Below are positions 50,201 to 59,193 of a stretch of 64,000 nt of DNA, piece after piece. Both the position numbers and the translations under genes were made by a program. This stretch comes from Mesorhabditis belari. Lineage: Eukaryota; Nematoda; Chromadorea; Rhabditida; Rhabditidae. Position 1 is the first letter of the stretch, and every line of letters starts with the position of its first letter. The DNA lies in assembly GCA_958450365.1 (NCBI GenBank), contig CAUEEP010000924.1:124001-188000 (forward strand), written 5' to 3'. A model generated the notes under the pieces. The model was not told where the DNA came from and did not search any database. It saw only the letters and a list, made by a program, of their open reading frames with translations.

Positions 50201-53119
50201 AATGCATGCCATCGTGTGATCAGGGCTGTGTCCAGCAGTTTACCCTTCAATTGGCGCAAGCCTCTCCCACTTGTCCGGCTCAATGCATGCCCGATTGCAA
50301 GCCAACCTGTCTCACGGAGGTATTTAGAAAATTGGAAAAAGATAAGAACAAAATACAGGATGCGTGAAAGGTTCTGTCCCCTTCTAAAAGACCACTTTAA
50401 CGATGTTTTCTGAAATTTCCAAGACTTAAAACCAACAAAATTAGATTTTTACGCTAGAAAATTGTTTCATATCTTCTATTTTATTTATTAAGAAAGCTTT
50501 AGAGAGTTTTTAAAAACAACATTTGAGGCACCCTCTGGTCGCAGGCTAAAATACCTTTTCTAAACACTTTTTTTAAATGAATATTTAGGTACTAAAACAT
50601 TTTTAGGACTTTTTACCATTATTCACTTCTGGCTAGCCATAGTTCGTAAGAAATTTTGCTTTGCATTTGCGATCACAGGCCAAAATAGCTTTCCTAGCTT
50701 CGTAGCAAATTAGAATTTGATATTTTCAGAAGTTTTTCGTAACTATTTAGTTTATTACGGTTTCAAACTGTTTTTATAGCTAAACAGTTACGAAAAACTT
50801 TTGAAAATACCAAATTCTAATTTGCTACGAAGCTAGGAAAGCTATTTTGGCCTGTGATCGCAAATGCAAAGCAAAATTTCTTATGAACTATGGCTAGACA
50901 GATGTGAATAATGGTAAAAAGTCCCAAAAATGTTTTAGTACCTAAATAGTTATTTAAAAAAAGTGTTTAGAAAAGTGTTAAAAAAGCTTTAGCCTGCGAT
51001 CAGAGGGTGCCTCAAATGTTGTCATAAAAAGTTCTGTAAAGCTTTCTATATACCGTATTTACTCGAATAGAAGACCGGCCTCGAATAGAAGACCGGCCTC
51101 GATTATATGACCGGCCTCGAATCGAAGACCGGCCTCGATTATAAGACCGGCCTCGAACCCCGAAGACCGGCCTCGAATAGACCGGCCCGAATAGAAGACG
51201 GCCTCGAATAGAAGACCGGCCTCGATTATAAGACCGGCCTCGAATAGAAGACCGGCCTCGATTATAAGACCGGCCTCGAATAGAAGACCGGCCTCGATTA
51301 TAAGACCGGCCTCGAATAGAAGACCGGCCTCGATTATAAGACCGGCCTCGAATAGAAGACCGGCCTCGAATAGAAGACCGGCCTCGATTATAAGACCGGC
51401 CTCGAATAGAAGACCGGCCTCGATTATAAGACCGGCCTCGAATAGAAGACCGGCCTCGATTATATGACCGGCCTCGAATAGAAGACCGGCCTCGATTATA
51501 AGACCGGCCTCGAATAGAAGACGGGGTCTAGGGAGTGATTGAAAAAATAGAAGACCGGTCTTCTATTCGAGTAAATACGGTAACTAAAATAGAAGATTTT
51601 TTTCTTTTAGAAGAATAGAAGATTCCCAACTATTTTCTAGCGTAAAAATAATTGAAAAATCTGATTTTGTTGGTTTTAAGTCTTGGAAAATTCAGAAAAC
51701 ATCGTTAAAGTGGTCTTTTAGGATGGGACAGAACTTTTCACGGACCCTGTAAGTTGGTCAAAAAGTTAATTCTTATAACGAGCTTTAAATCCGTCACATA
51801 AAACGGGATCAAAATGTCTTCTTTAGTTTATAAAGCGCAGAATCTTTACAGATCTTTATAGCGCAGAATACAGAATCTTTTAACAGTGCTTTTAAATTGT
51901 TTAAATTGTTTTATATAGGATTTCTCTTTTAGGTGACTCTCAAAATGAGTCAGCCCACCACTTATCCGACAACCGAGCCTTTTAAAGACTCGGATGATTA
52001 TGAATTCGTGGTGATGAATGTAAGGAAAGGGAAATGAGCATGACTTGAATAAATTTAAGTTTAGGTTTTAGTTTAGATTTAAGCTTAGATTTAAGTTTAG
52101 ATTTAAGTTAAGTTTAGATTTAAGTTTAGATTTAAGAATTTGTTTAATCTACAATTAACTATAACTACAGGGTGCGTCATAATTATTGCAACAAGATACT
52201 CAAGGCATTGCACTCAAGGCATTGCACACCAAGAAGTTTCACTGGAAGAAGATTTTTAAACAGAAATAGCTTTATTTAACAGTAACAAATAAGGAAACAA
52301 GAGATCATTCGATATGACCGCCTTTTGCCTTGATAACAGCCCTTAATCGGTTCGGATATGCCTCCACTGCGGCCCGAATGTCATCTTGAGGAGTCGCCTT
52401 CCATCCTTTGGTCAAAGACTTCTTCAAAGAATCCAAACTTGTGTGTTTTCGAGAGCAGACATTAGCCTCTAAGATTACCCAAATGGAAAAGTCCATCACA
52501 TTGAGATCCGGTGAGTTTGGAGGCCATTCATCCTTGGTGATCACTGAGGGAAAGTTGGCCACACACCAGTCCTGAACCGTCTTCTTCGTGTGAGCCGGAG
52601 GCAATTAGGCAAGAATAAAGAAGATAGAACGCAACACAACAAAAAAGGAGGCAAAGAAAATAAGAAAGCTGTTTGGAAAACGGTCTTTGAACTCTTGTTG
52701 CAATAATTATGACGCACCCTGTAGTTTAACCTACAATTAACTATAACTACAACTACAATTTAACCTACAATTATTATTGTTAGCTTCGTCTCCTATTAAG
52801 TTTAAAACTTATGTTTAAACCTAAGTTTAAAACTTTAGTTTTTTAATTTTTTGTTTTCTTAGAACTCGTGTGCCCCCGCATGTATGCCCTCTTGCACGCC
52901 GTCGTGCGTCTCCTATTATGCGGTTTGGTTTTTAGTCCAACAATTACTCCTTAACATATTTACTTAGTTTTTTTATCGAATGGATAAGTATTTACCTAAT
53001 TTACTATCTAAAATCAACGAACACTTTAGCTAACGATCCCGGCGAGTACGGCACCGACTTGTCCGCAAAGCTGTATGCCGCTATGCTTGCCGAGTTGTGT
53101 GCAAAATCGTGAGTTGTAA
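44243..53119 (+). CDS. Secreted cysteine-repeat protein, 15 exons, function unknown
   Basis: Exons: 44243-44329, 44377-44492, 45248-45356, 46723-46830, 47014-47082, 47107-47247, 47688-47759, 47837-47911, 48046-48119, 49421-49523, 49811-49933, 50176-50319, 51933-52019, 52863-52922, 53030-53119. They join in frame to 485 residues. A signal peptide (LCIQLFLLNLIFA) is followed by a basic linker and CCSMCSMGSDCGCGGC. Then come about 13 repeats of the form C-x3-CMPxC-x3-C, for example CVQKCMPDCSPTC and CIQPCMPQCAPQC. One or two repeats per exon and mostly phase-0 introns indicate growth by exon duplication. Exon 13 is Cys-free and acidic. Cys and Pro density suggests an extracellular disulfide-rich or cuticle-type role, but I do not recognise the family. 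The end is uncertain: a GTGAGT at 53108 could splice to a basic exon near 54189 instead of stopping at 53119. Confidence 0.82.
44685..45110 (-). repeat. Three tandem tRNA-like units in intron 2 of the Cys-rich gene
   Basis: Units at about 44685-44780, 44850-44945 and 45015-45110, about 165 bases apart. On the minus strand each has GCTGTGGCCGAGTGGGTAGC (A-box-like) and GGGTTCGAGTCCC or GGGTTCGATTCCC (B-box-like; the third is poorer, GGGTTCGCCTCCCC). Upstream of each is GTCGGGGTGGGCTTCAAGCT-type sequence. The acceptor ends do not pair, so they look like a SINE head in tandem rather than tRNA genes. Confidence 0.65.
45357..46722. other. Intron 3 of the Cys-rich gene
   Basis: Contains a 20-bp minisatellite and a short inverted pair of unrelated sequence (around 45720-45830 and 46440-46560 share ACACAACTCATATGACAA-like words in opposite orientation). 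No separate gene. Confidence 0.4.
45940..46206. repeat. 20-bp minisatellite GCAGCACAAACAGAACTAGA
   Basis: About 13 units differing mainly at ACAG/ACGG and GCAGC/GCAAC. Located in intron 3 of the Cys-rich gene. Confidence 0.9.
46922..46994. repeat. 9-bp repeat ATTCCAACC in intron 4 of the Cys-rich gene
   Basis: About eight ATTCCAACC/ATTCCAATC units just upstream of the exon 5 acceptor at 47013. Confidence 0.8.
48153..48355. mobile_element. MITE family A, copy 3 (inverted, decayed)
   Basis: Starts TACCGTACTTTCCCTAATAG. The body is the complement of the copies at 7.4 and 10.4 kb (CATCGATAGGTTCTGATAAG). The right end is lost after AGGGTGTACT. In intron 9 of the Cys-rich gene. Confidence 0.7.
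48705..48775 (+). pseudogene. tRNA-Pro-like sequence
   Basis: GTCTAGTGGTACGATGCC (D-arm type) is followed by a good anticodon stem CCTGT/ACAGG around loop TTCGGGT (anticodon CGG, Pro) and GGGTTCAAAGCC. The T stem has mismatches and the acceptor ends do not pair, so it is a tRNA-derived pseudogene or SINE head. In intron 9 of the Cys-rich gene. Confidence 0.55.
49054..49332. mobile_element. Near-perfect palindrome with TACCGTAAATACTGTAAT ends
   Basis: About 279 bp. The left arm runs to TTGGTATCAAAAAATAGCCC and the right arm mirrors it (GGGCTATTTTTTGATATC). The centre is CTGAAATTCAG. A 17-base insertion in one arm is the main difference. TA borders. In intron 9 of the Cys-rich gene. Confidence 0.85.
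49545..49650. repeat. 16-bp repeat AAACAAAGTACATTAA in intron 10
   Basis: About seven units of TTAAACAAAGTAC(A/T) just after the exon 10 donor of the Cys-rich gene. Confidence 0.8.
50354..51751. mobile_element. 1.4-kb nested palindrome in intron 12 of the Cys-rich gene
   Basis: The outer ends are inverted (TACAGGATGCGTGAAAGGTT and the complement of AACTTTTCACGGACCCTGTA), continuing through TAAAGTGGTCTTTTAG and CTAGCGTAAAA. Inside is a second inverted pair (about 50488-50770 and 50760-51045; TTTGAGGCACCCTCTG and its complement), then a separate TACCGTATTTACTCG element (51051-51582). No coding capacity seen. Confidence 0.8.
51051..51582. mobile_element. TACCGTATTTACTCG foldback filled by a tandem array
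   Basis: Ends TACCGTATTTACTCGAATAG and its exact complement. The interior is about 25 units of AGACCGGCCTCGAATAGA / AGACCGGCCTCGATTATA, mostly alternating. The unit resembles the terminal sequence itself (GAATAGAAGACCGG), so the array may have grown from the end. A relative is at 54774-55054. Confidence 0.85.
52065..52140. repeat. TTTAAGTTTAGA repeat in intron 13
   Basis: About seven TTTAAG(T/C)TTAGA units in intron 13 of the Cys-rich gene. Confidence 0.75.
52166..52723 (-). mobile_element. Internally deleted IS630/Tc1-mariner element with transposase C-terminus
   Basis: TA borders and perfect ends CAGGGTGCGTCATAATTATT. The minus-strand frame 52604-52305 encodes about 100 residues of a transposase C-terminus, with the DEWPPNSPDLN box and the last catalytic Asp in MDFSIW, ending IKAKGGHIE. 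The spacing and motif fit the DD37D (maT-like) branch, but the upstream two Asp are deleted. It lies in intron 13 of the Cys-rich gene. Confidence 0.85.
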
Positions 53120-53204
53120 AAGTTTTGAAATTTGAAAATCTCGTCACTGACAAGAGATGATCACCTAGATAGAGATAGCCAAATGACATGAGCAGAATCA
53201 GCAT

Positions 53205-53416
53205 GACGCAGAATTTCATGCTGATTCCAAATCTGCTTCCCGTTTTTGCTTAACGGCACTTTATCAAAAGTTATAAGCGTGCAAAGTTTTGTATGGAATT
53301 GCAAAAATCAAATATAGACCTTAAAACCGGACTTTTCAAGCACGGAGGAAGTGCGGGCCTGGTCGAGTGGTAGTAGGTTAGAGTACAAGACAAGATCTCC
53401 CAAGATCGAATCCGCT
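53205..53416 (+). mobile_element. SINE-like element: body repeat followed by tRNA-like unit
   Basis: Body 53205-53305 (GCTGATTCCAAATCTGCTTC, CGTGCAAAGTTTTGTATGG). The tRNA-like unit at 53353-53416 has GCCTGGTCGAGTGGTAG and AGATCGAATCC. Here the body precedes the tRNA-like unit. Just downstream of the Cys-rich gene stop. Confidence 0.6.
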
Positions 53417-53424
53417 GACTGAGT

Positions 53425-54500
53425 GAGAACAGTCAGCAAAGAACACACGAGTCATTTAAACCTAAAAAGGCAAAACAAAAAGTCAGCTGATGGATTCGAT
53501 GCCGGGAGGGCTTGCGGGGGTTTAAGCCGCTTAATTCACTCGCGCACTTTTGAATCCAATGGAAATAGAGCATTGCTTGAAGGCTCAAACTGGCAAAAAG
53601 TTGTTCAGAATTGTTTAAAGCAGTTAAGCAATGTTGAGCTCGGTTAGAGTCGCAGCTTCGGAGTTATCCCAAGCGCAGAGCAATGTAAAGCGCCGTGCCG
53701 GTTGAAATTAAACTACGGGTTGGCTGCAGCCATTCAGCTTGCTTGCTGCAGCCATTCAGCCTGCTTGCTGCAGCCATTCAAAACGCTTATTTCCTTTCAT
53801 TGACGAGCACTCCACAAAATAATGATCATTGACTTTCAAGAGTTATGCTTAAGTTAAGAATTTGAAGTCATGTTATGGCATTAAGTAGTTTAGGTTTAGG
53901 TTTCAATAGGATTTGTTTCTGTATTGTGATTGATAGCCTGGATTGGTTGAATAGACCAGTATATACTGAGCCATTAGCACAAAACGCTTCACTTAAAGTG
54001 CCGCCCAAAACTTTTTCCGCACCCTGTAGAGCAATAGGAGTTTGTTTGTGTCACATTATTCGTGTTGAGTAATGTATTAATAGTAAAGTGCATGCTATTC
54101 TGATTCTTAAGTGAATCTGGGATCTTTTGAAGACTTTCCTTTCATTAACATCGTTTTCAACTTTCAACAACTTTCAACAACTTTTCAGATTTCCAACAAT
54201 ATCACCGTTTGAAAAGGCGGGAAGGCGAAAAGCGGCGATTTCTCAGAGATTCTGAGAATCGTTTTGGATAATTCTTTCATTGTAACATCTTTTCTTTTCT
54301 TTCTTTCGCTGACTTTCACAATCTTTTTACTTTTCTATTTTCATTGGGTTCTTTTGTGAAAAAGGAGTGGTTGCATTTGTTGGATCTAGCTTTTGAATTT
54401 GAAATTGAATTTGAATTTGAAAGGGTTTTCTGAGTAATTTATGCTCAAAAATGTGAACATCTCTTTTCTGACGTACTCTTAATTTTAAGGCAGAATCCTA
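53425..54500. other. Intergenic stretch, no firm gene
   Basis: Contains a CAGCCATTCAGC(T/C)TGCTTGCTG short repeat (53720-53780) and an orphan transposon end (CCGCACCCTGTAG at 54017-54030). A possible alternative last exon of the Cys-rich gene, FQQYHRLKRREGEKRR..., follows a TTTTCAG acceptor at 54188 and stops at about 54268. Confidence 0.4.
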
Positions 54501-54660
54501 ATTAACCTTAATTATCCCTTAATGATCCCTTCATGATCCCTTAATCCTCCCTTAATTCTCCCTTAATCCTCCCTTAATTCTCCCTTAATTCTCCCTTAAT
54601 TCTCCCTTAATTATCCCTTAATTCTCCCTTAATTCTCCCTTAATTATCCCTTAATTAACC
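54500..54660. repeat. 12-bp repeat CTCCCTTAATTC
   Basis: About 13 units of CTCCCTTAATTC with TATCCCTTAATT variants. Confidence 0.85.
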
Positions 54661-54773
54661 ACAGGATTAAAAGGAGCGTGTTGAACGGGAAACTGGGATA
54701 AACTAGAAGAGATTTGTTTCGATTTGTCAAGCACAAAGTACCCAGGAAACCCCATTGATTTATAAATAACTGA

Positions 54774-55054
54774 TACCGTATTTCTTCGAATAGAAGACCG
54801 GGTAAAGAGTATCATCGCGTACTCCTGCGTAGCAGTCCTTTTCTTTTTTCTGCATAAAAGCTTTCAATCAAGTGCTATAGAGCTGGAAAATGGCTCAAAA
54901 ATCTGTTAGCTCATGTGGTATTTTTGAGTCATTTTCCAGCCCTATAGCACTTGATTGAAAGCTTTTATGCAGAAAAGAAATTTTAAAAATGGCTGCCACG
55001 CAGGAGTACGCGATGATACTCTTTACCCGGTCTTCTATTCGAAGAAATACGGTA
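54774..55054. mobile_element. Palindromic element, TACCGTATTTCTTCGAATAG ends
   Basis: About 281 bp, near-perfect arms (GTAAAGAGTATCATCGCGTA and its complement), TA borders. The ends resemble the element at 51051-51582 (GAATAGAAGACCGG). Confidence 0.85.
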
Positions 55055-55064
55055 ATTAAATGCT

Positions 55065-55486
55065 TAAAATGGGAGTGGGACAAATGCGACCTTTTTTTGC
55101 GCACCTGGACATTTGCGCACCTTTTTTTTTGCTGGAAAAGACCTTGGAAAAGGTCGTAGAGCTTCAAAAATGTTTTCATCGAAGGGAATCGTATGCGTAG
55201 ATTCCGAATTTCGACAAATCAGACCTCGCTGACACGTCAAATTTGGGCTAAAAGGCAAAAACTACGCAACTTAACGCTTTTCCGCAGTTTTTGCCTTTTA
55301 GCCCAAATTTGACGTGTCAGCGAGGTCTGATTTGTCGAAATTCGGAATCTACGCATACGATTCCCTTATATGGAAATATTTTCGAAGCTCTACGGCCTTT
55401 CCTAAGGCCTTTTCCAGCAAAAAAAAAGGTGCGCAAATGTCCAGGTGCGCAAAAAAGGGTCGCATTTGTCCCACTCCCCTTAAAAT
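55065..55486. mobile_element. Palindromic element with GGGAGTGGGACAAATGCGAC ends
   Basis: About 420 bp. The two arms meet near 55270-55280 at TAACGCTTTTCCG and match over their length. The same 60-residue frame appears on both strands (SPNLTCQRGLICRNSEST) simply because the arms are identical. Starts 10 bases after the previous element ends. Confidence 0.85.
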
Positions 55487-56091
55487 CAGAGCCTTAAAAT
55501 CAGAATCAAAATAAACAAGACTCATACTTTCAAAAGAAATTCATCCACTCTTTTTTGCATAAAAATTTCGACTACGGTGTACTAGTCTATTTTTCCCAAT
55601 TCTTTCTCCCCCGATTGAATGCTCAACGATTTTCCGACTGTACTTTCTATGAAAATTTCCGTTTCTGGTATTTGTGGTGAATTTGAATAAATTTTAATGA
55701 AAAGGGATCAATTCTTAAGCCAAATCTAGCTCTCAATTGCATTTTCCCAATAAAACTTTCGCTCTTCTCCGTTTTCCCGGACTTTTAGTGAGTTTAAGAC
55801 GTTTAGCGCGTTTTGCAAGTTGATTTCGTTTCAATTTTATTCAATATTACTCTTAACTTTTTATAGTTTTAAAGAAAACAGCTTTTCAACTATATAAAAA
55901 GCTCATTGAATCAACTAATCCTGAGAAAATCATAGCCAAAGCTTGGCCAAAAGAAATCAGCTACTTGAATCATCGAATTCAATCAAGCTTTGCATCATTT
56001 GAAAGCTTGAAATGATTTCTTTAAAGCTATCTAAAGCTTTAAAGCTTACTCAAAGCTTTAAAGCTAAAAAGATAACAATAATACAGTCATG

Positions 56092-56385
56092 GACAAAAGT
56101 CTTGGCGGGTCCTGGGTGGCAACTTTCAAACGCAAATTTAGGAACCTTTCCGAGAGGCTATAAAAAAGTTGTCACCAGTATTTTTGAGCATTTTTACTCT
56201 ACTTTTAGCTATGACCAAGCATTGAACTCAAAAGTTTATTTTAAACAACAAAAATAAGCTAAAAGTAGAGTAAAAATGCTCAAAAATACTCGTGACAACT
56301 TTTTTATAGCCTCTCGGGAAGGTTCCTAAATTTGCGTTTGAAAGTTGCCACCCAGGAGCCGCCAAGACTTTTGTCCATGACTATA
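56092..56385. mobile_element. Palindromic element with TACAGTCATGGACAAAAGTC ends
   Basis: About 294 bp, arms of about 120 bases (TTGCCACCCAGGA and its complement, GCTAAAAGTAGAGTAAAAAT), TA borders. CAGTCATGGACAAAAGT-type ends are known from Tc1-like elements, so a Tc1-class transposase is the likely mobiliser. Confidence 0.85.
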
Positions 56386-56845
56386 TTATTGCTAAGTAAA
56401 GTTAGATGTATCAAAAACGTCTTAGACGTTCGCGAAAACGGGAAAAAGTCCAGAAAAACGGAAAAACGGAAAAGAGCGAAAAATTTCGACCCATAGCGGT
56501 AAACAGTGAGCTGTTTGTCATCGTGTTTCATTCTTTTCCAAATCCTTTCAAAATGAAAAGAAAAGAAAACGTGTCTGATGGGATTTGTGTGAAGTGTTTG
56601 TTGTGAAAAATGAGATCCATTTGAAATTGAGACATTTCTGGAGGAGAAAACGTGGTTGAGGAGAAGATCTCCGATATTCAAAAAAGAATTCGGTGCAAAA
56701 AGATCAAAATGGGTCAAACAATGGGAATGGGATTGGTAGAAAACAATTTTTTGGAACTAATTTTGGCTTTTCGTGTATTCAAAGTGCTTTTTGGTTTCGA
56801 CTTACGCTTGGTAATTTCTAAAGAAAACAAAATAGTTGATATCAC

Positions 56846-56945
56846 GGTCAAATCACTGTCAAATCACTGTCAAATCACTGTCAAATCACTGTCAAATCAC
56901 TGTCAAATCATTGTCAAATCACTGCCAAATCACTGCCAAATCATT
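56846..56945. repeat. 11-bp repeat AAATCACTGTC
   Basis: Nine units of AAATCACTGTC/AAATCACTGCC. The 147-residue frame that spans it is not supported as a gene. Confidence 0.85.
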
Positions 56946-57077
56946 GATAAGTTTAGGATAAAAGAATTTATAAAAAAAGGTATATTTAAGATTAGGCAAG
57001 TAGATCAAAATGATCCTGGAAACATGTTTACTAGGGAAAGGCAAGAATTTCCTGTGAGCTTTGGTTTTCGGACCACA

Positions 57078-57312
57078 TACACTACTGAACAATGAAGTAT
57101 GATATTTGAAAAACGATCGTCACTTTCGCGCGTCTGTAACTCCCTTGCCTTTACCGTATTTCTAAATATTAATATTACCATTGTGTAGGCCTTGAAAAGA
57201 GCTTTCAGAAAATGTATAACACTAATAGTTTAAACTCAAAGACAAGGGAGTTACAGACGCGCGAAAGTGACGATCATTTTTCAAATATCATATTTCATCG
57301 TCCAGTACTGTA
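57078..57312. mobile_element. MITE family B, copy 2
   Basis: About 235 bp, ends TACACTACTGAACAATG and the complement (CAGTACTGTA), TA borders. Over 90% like copy 3, 300 bases downstream, and copy 1 at 14653 by eye. Confidence 0.85.
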
Positions 57313-57429
57313 GGTTCTCTTGTAGACTGGAATATAAAATTTGACCAGGATTCGAAGCTAAATCCTATAGTTCTCTAGAGTAGAGTAAACTACTCTCTAG
57401 AGTTCTTCTAGAGTAAAGGAGATCAAGTG

Positions 57430-57525
57430 TGTTGTGGTGTAATGTAATGGTTAGCATTCCCGGTAGGCGAAAGATTTGAGGATGGGTTCGTGGGTTGGTT
57501 CGATTCCCGGCAGTGCACAACTTTT
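57430..57525 (+). pseudogene. tRNA-like unit between two family B MITEs
   Basis: GTGTTGTGGTGTAATG...TAATGGTTAGCATTCCCGG (A-box-like), CCCGGTAGGCGAAAG, and GGTTCGATTCCCGG (B-box-like), ending GCAGTGCACAAC. The outer ends partly pair (GTTGTG with CACAAC), but the arms are too long for a tRNA. Shares CCCGGTAGGCGAAAG with 32960 and 33415. Confidence 0.55.
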
Positions 57526-57606
57526 TGATCTGCTCTAGTTTCAACTCGGGTAAACTGATTGGTAAACAAATAGTTAGTCTATCAATAATGTCAATAATGA
57601 GCATGA

Positions 57607-57841
57607 TACACTACTGGACAATGTAATATGATATTTGAAAAACGATCGTCACTTTCGCGCGTCTCTAACTCCTTTGTCTTTACCGTATTTCTAAATATTA
57701 ATATTATCATTGTGTAGCCCTTGAAAAGAGCTTTCAGAAAGTGTATAACACTAATAGTTTAAACTCAAAGACAAGGGAGTTACAGACGCGCGAAAGTGAC
57801 GATCATTTTTCAAATATCATATTTCATTGTCCAGTAGTGTA
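57607..57841. mobile_element. MITE family B, copy 3
   Basis: About 235 bp, ends TACACTACTGGACAATG and CCAGTAGTGTA, perfect inverted borders. Same orientation as copy 2. Confidence 0.85.
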
Positions 57842-58024
57842 CATCTTACTAAATCGAGCATCGAGATTCATAATCTCTAATCAAAATTCGCCAAATAAGC
57901 TCGCAAACGAAAATTGAATCGAAAATTGAATCAAAATTGAATTGAAATTTCGAAGCTTTAAAGAATTTTAAAGAATTGAAAAAAATCGACATGAAGCTTT
58001 AAAGCGCGCTTTTCAATCACCGTC

Positions 58025-58100
58025 GTATAGGCGCCTTTGGTCGAGTGGATAAGAGGGCGGCCTCTCGGTCGTAAGATCGGGGTTCGGTCCCGGTCTTAGT
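58025..58100 (+). pseudogene. tRNA-like unit (SINE head)
   Basis: GCCTTTGGTCGAGTGGATAAG (A-box-like), an anticodon-arm-like CCTCTCGGTCGTAAGATCGG, GGGGTTCGGTCCCGG (B-box-like), then a T-rich tail. The upstream GAAGCTTTAAAGCGCGC links it to the tRNA-like pairs at 23.2 and 35.8 kb. Confidence 0.5.
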
Positions 58101-58107
58101 TTTTGGT

Positions 58108-58925
58108 TTTTATATTTCTTTAAATATAAACATGAGAAGTGTTGTCTTGCAAAAATCGAATCCTTTCCGGTTTGAGCTTCCAATTTTTCAAATTTTCACT
58201 GACTCTCGTCAGTTGCTTGAAGTTTAGATCTGCATTAACAGTTTCTCGAGATTTTAGCAACTCATCGTGCACCAATCCTTTTGAATTCCACCAACAATAT
58301 GATCTTTTTTGTCGTGGATTTCCAGTTTGTGGGCCTGTAGATAGCCATTGGTTTTTTTCGTTTGATATTTTTATGGGGAATCCATGCATCATCAGAATTT
58401 AAGATTCTGGCGAAAAAATCGTGTGCTTTGGACTTTTAAAGTATGATCGAGTAGACGATAAGTCAAACATTTTGTTGTCATCGGTCAACGCGTGTGGTAC
58501 CCATTTTCTAGCACGATTTTTTTTCAAGCTGATGGTTGTCGATTGTTGTTTGTGAAACTGGAAACCTTTCTGCTAGTTTACGAGTAGTCATTGTTGGATC
58601 AGTCTCGATTATTTCCAAGAGTTTGTCATCATTAAGTTCTGACATCTCCAAGAGTTTATCATCATCAAGTTCTGACTTCTCCAAGAGTTTATCATCATCA
58701 AGCTCTGACGTCACTAAGAGTTTATCATCATCAAGCTGACTTCTCCAAGAGTTTATCATCATCAAGCTCGACGAACGACCTTGCTCGTCTTGCAGACTCT
58801 CATTTTTGTTTTTAAAGCGGTGAAACCATTCATAGCATTGAGTCTTACTAATGCTTTCGTTTCCAAAAGCATTCGATACCACATAGCATAAATCCAGAGA
58901 AGCATAAATCCAGAGAACCAACCGG
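58108..58925 (-). pseudogene. Mariner transposase pseudogene
   Basis: 58921-58508 (minus) gives the mariner N-terminus: CYEWFHRFKNKNESLQDEQG, then TTRKLAERFPVSQTTIDNH. 58392-58120 gives part of the catalytic core: NEKNQWLSTGPQTGNP, WWNSKGLVHDELLKSRETVN, FLQDNTSHVY (the Asp of the second catalytic motif). Frames shift between the parts. Between the two N-terminal segments is an expanded ELDDDKLLE repeat (four copies) that normal mariners lack. No intact enzyme. Confidence 0.85.
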
Positions 58926-59193
58926 TTTTGGTTAACTGGTCACACTGGTTAAACGGAACAAAATCTGATTGTAAAATCATATTCCCAGAATTTAGTAGAA
59001 CCTTTACCAACGATACGCTGTTCAACTCTTCCATGCACTTGCCAACCAGGTTACGTCCCATGTGGAAGCAGTAACTGTTGTCTCAAGTAAGCCTTTAAGA
59101 AAAAAAACCAAAATCAAGTTCAGCTCTGGTCAGATCGATCAAATTGTAATCAAGAACAGCTTCATAATCAAGTCCTATTTTAGATACACCAAT

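Noticed and set aside
55064..55514. Matching 64-68 residue frames on opposite strands
   Set aside because: The two arms of a palindromic element read the same sequence; no protein is implied.
56652..57095. 147-residue plus-strand frame
   Set aside because: About a third is the AAATCACTGTC repeat, the rest has no family resemblance, and it runs into a MITE.
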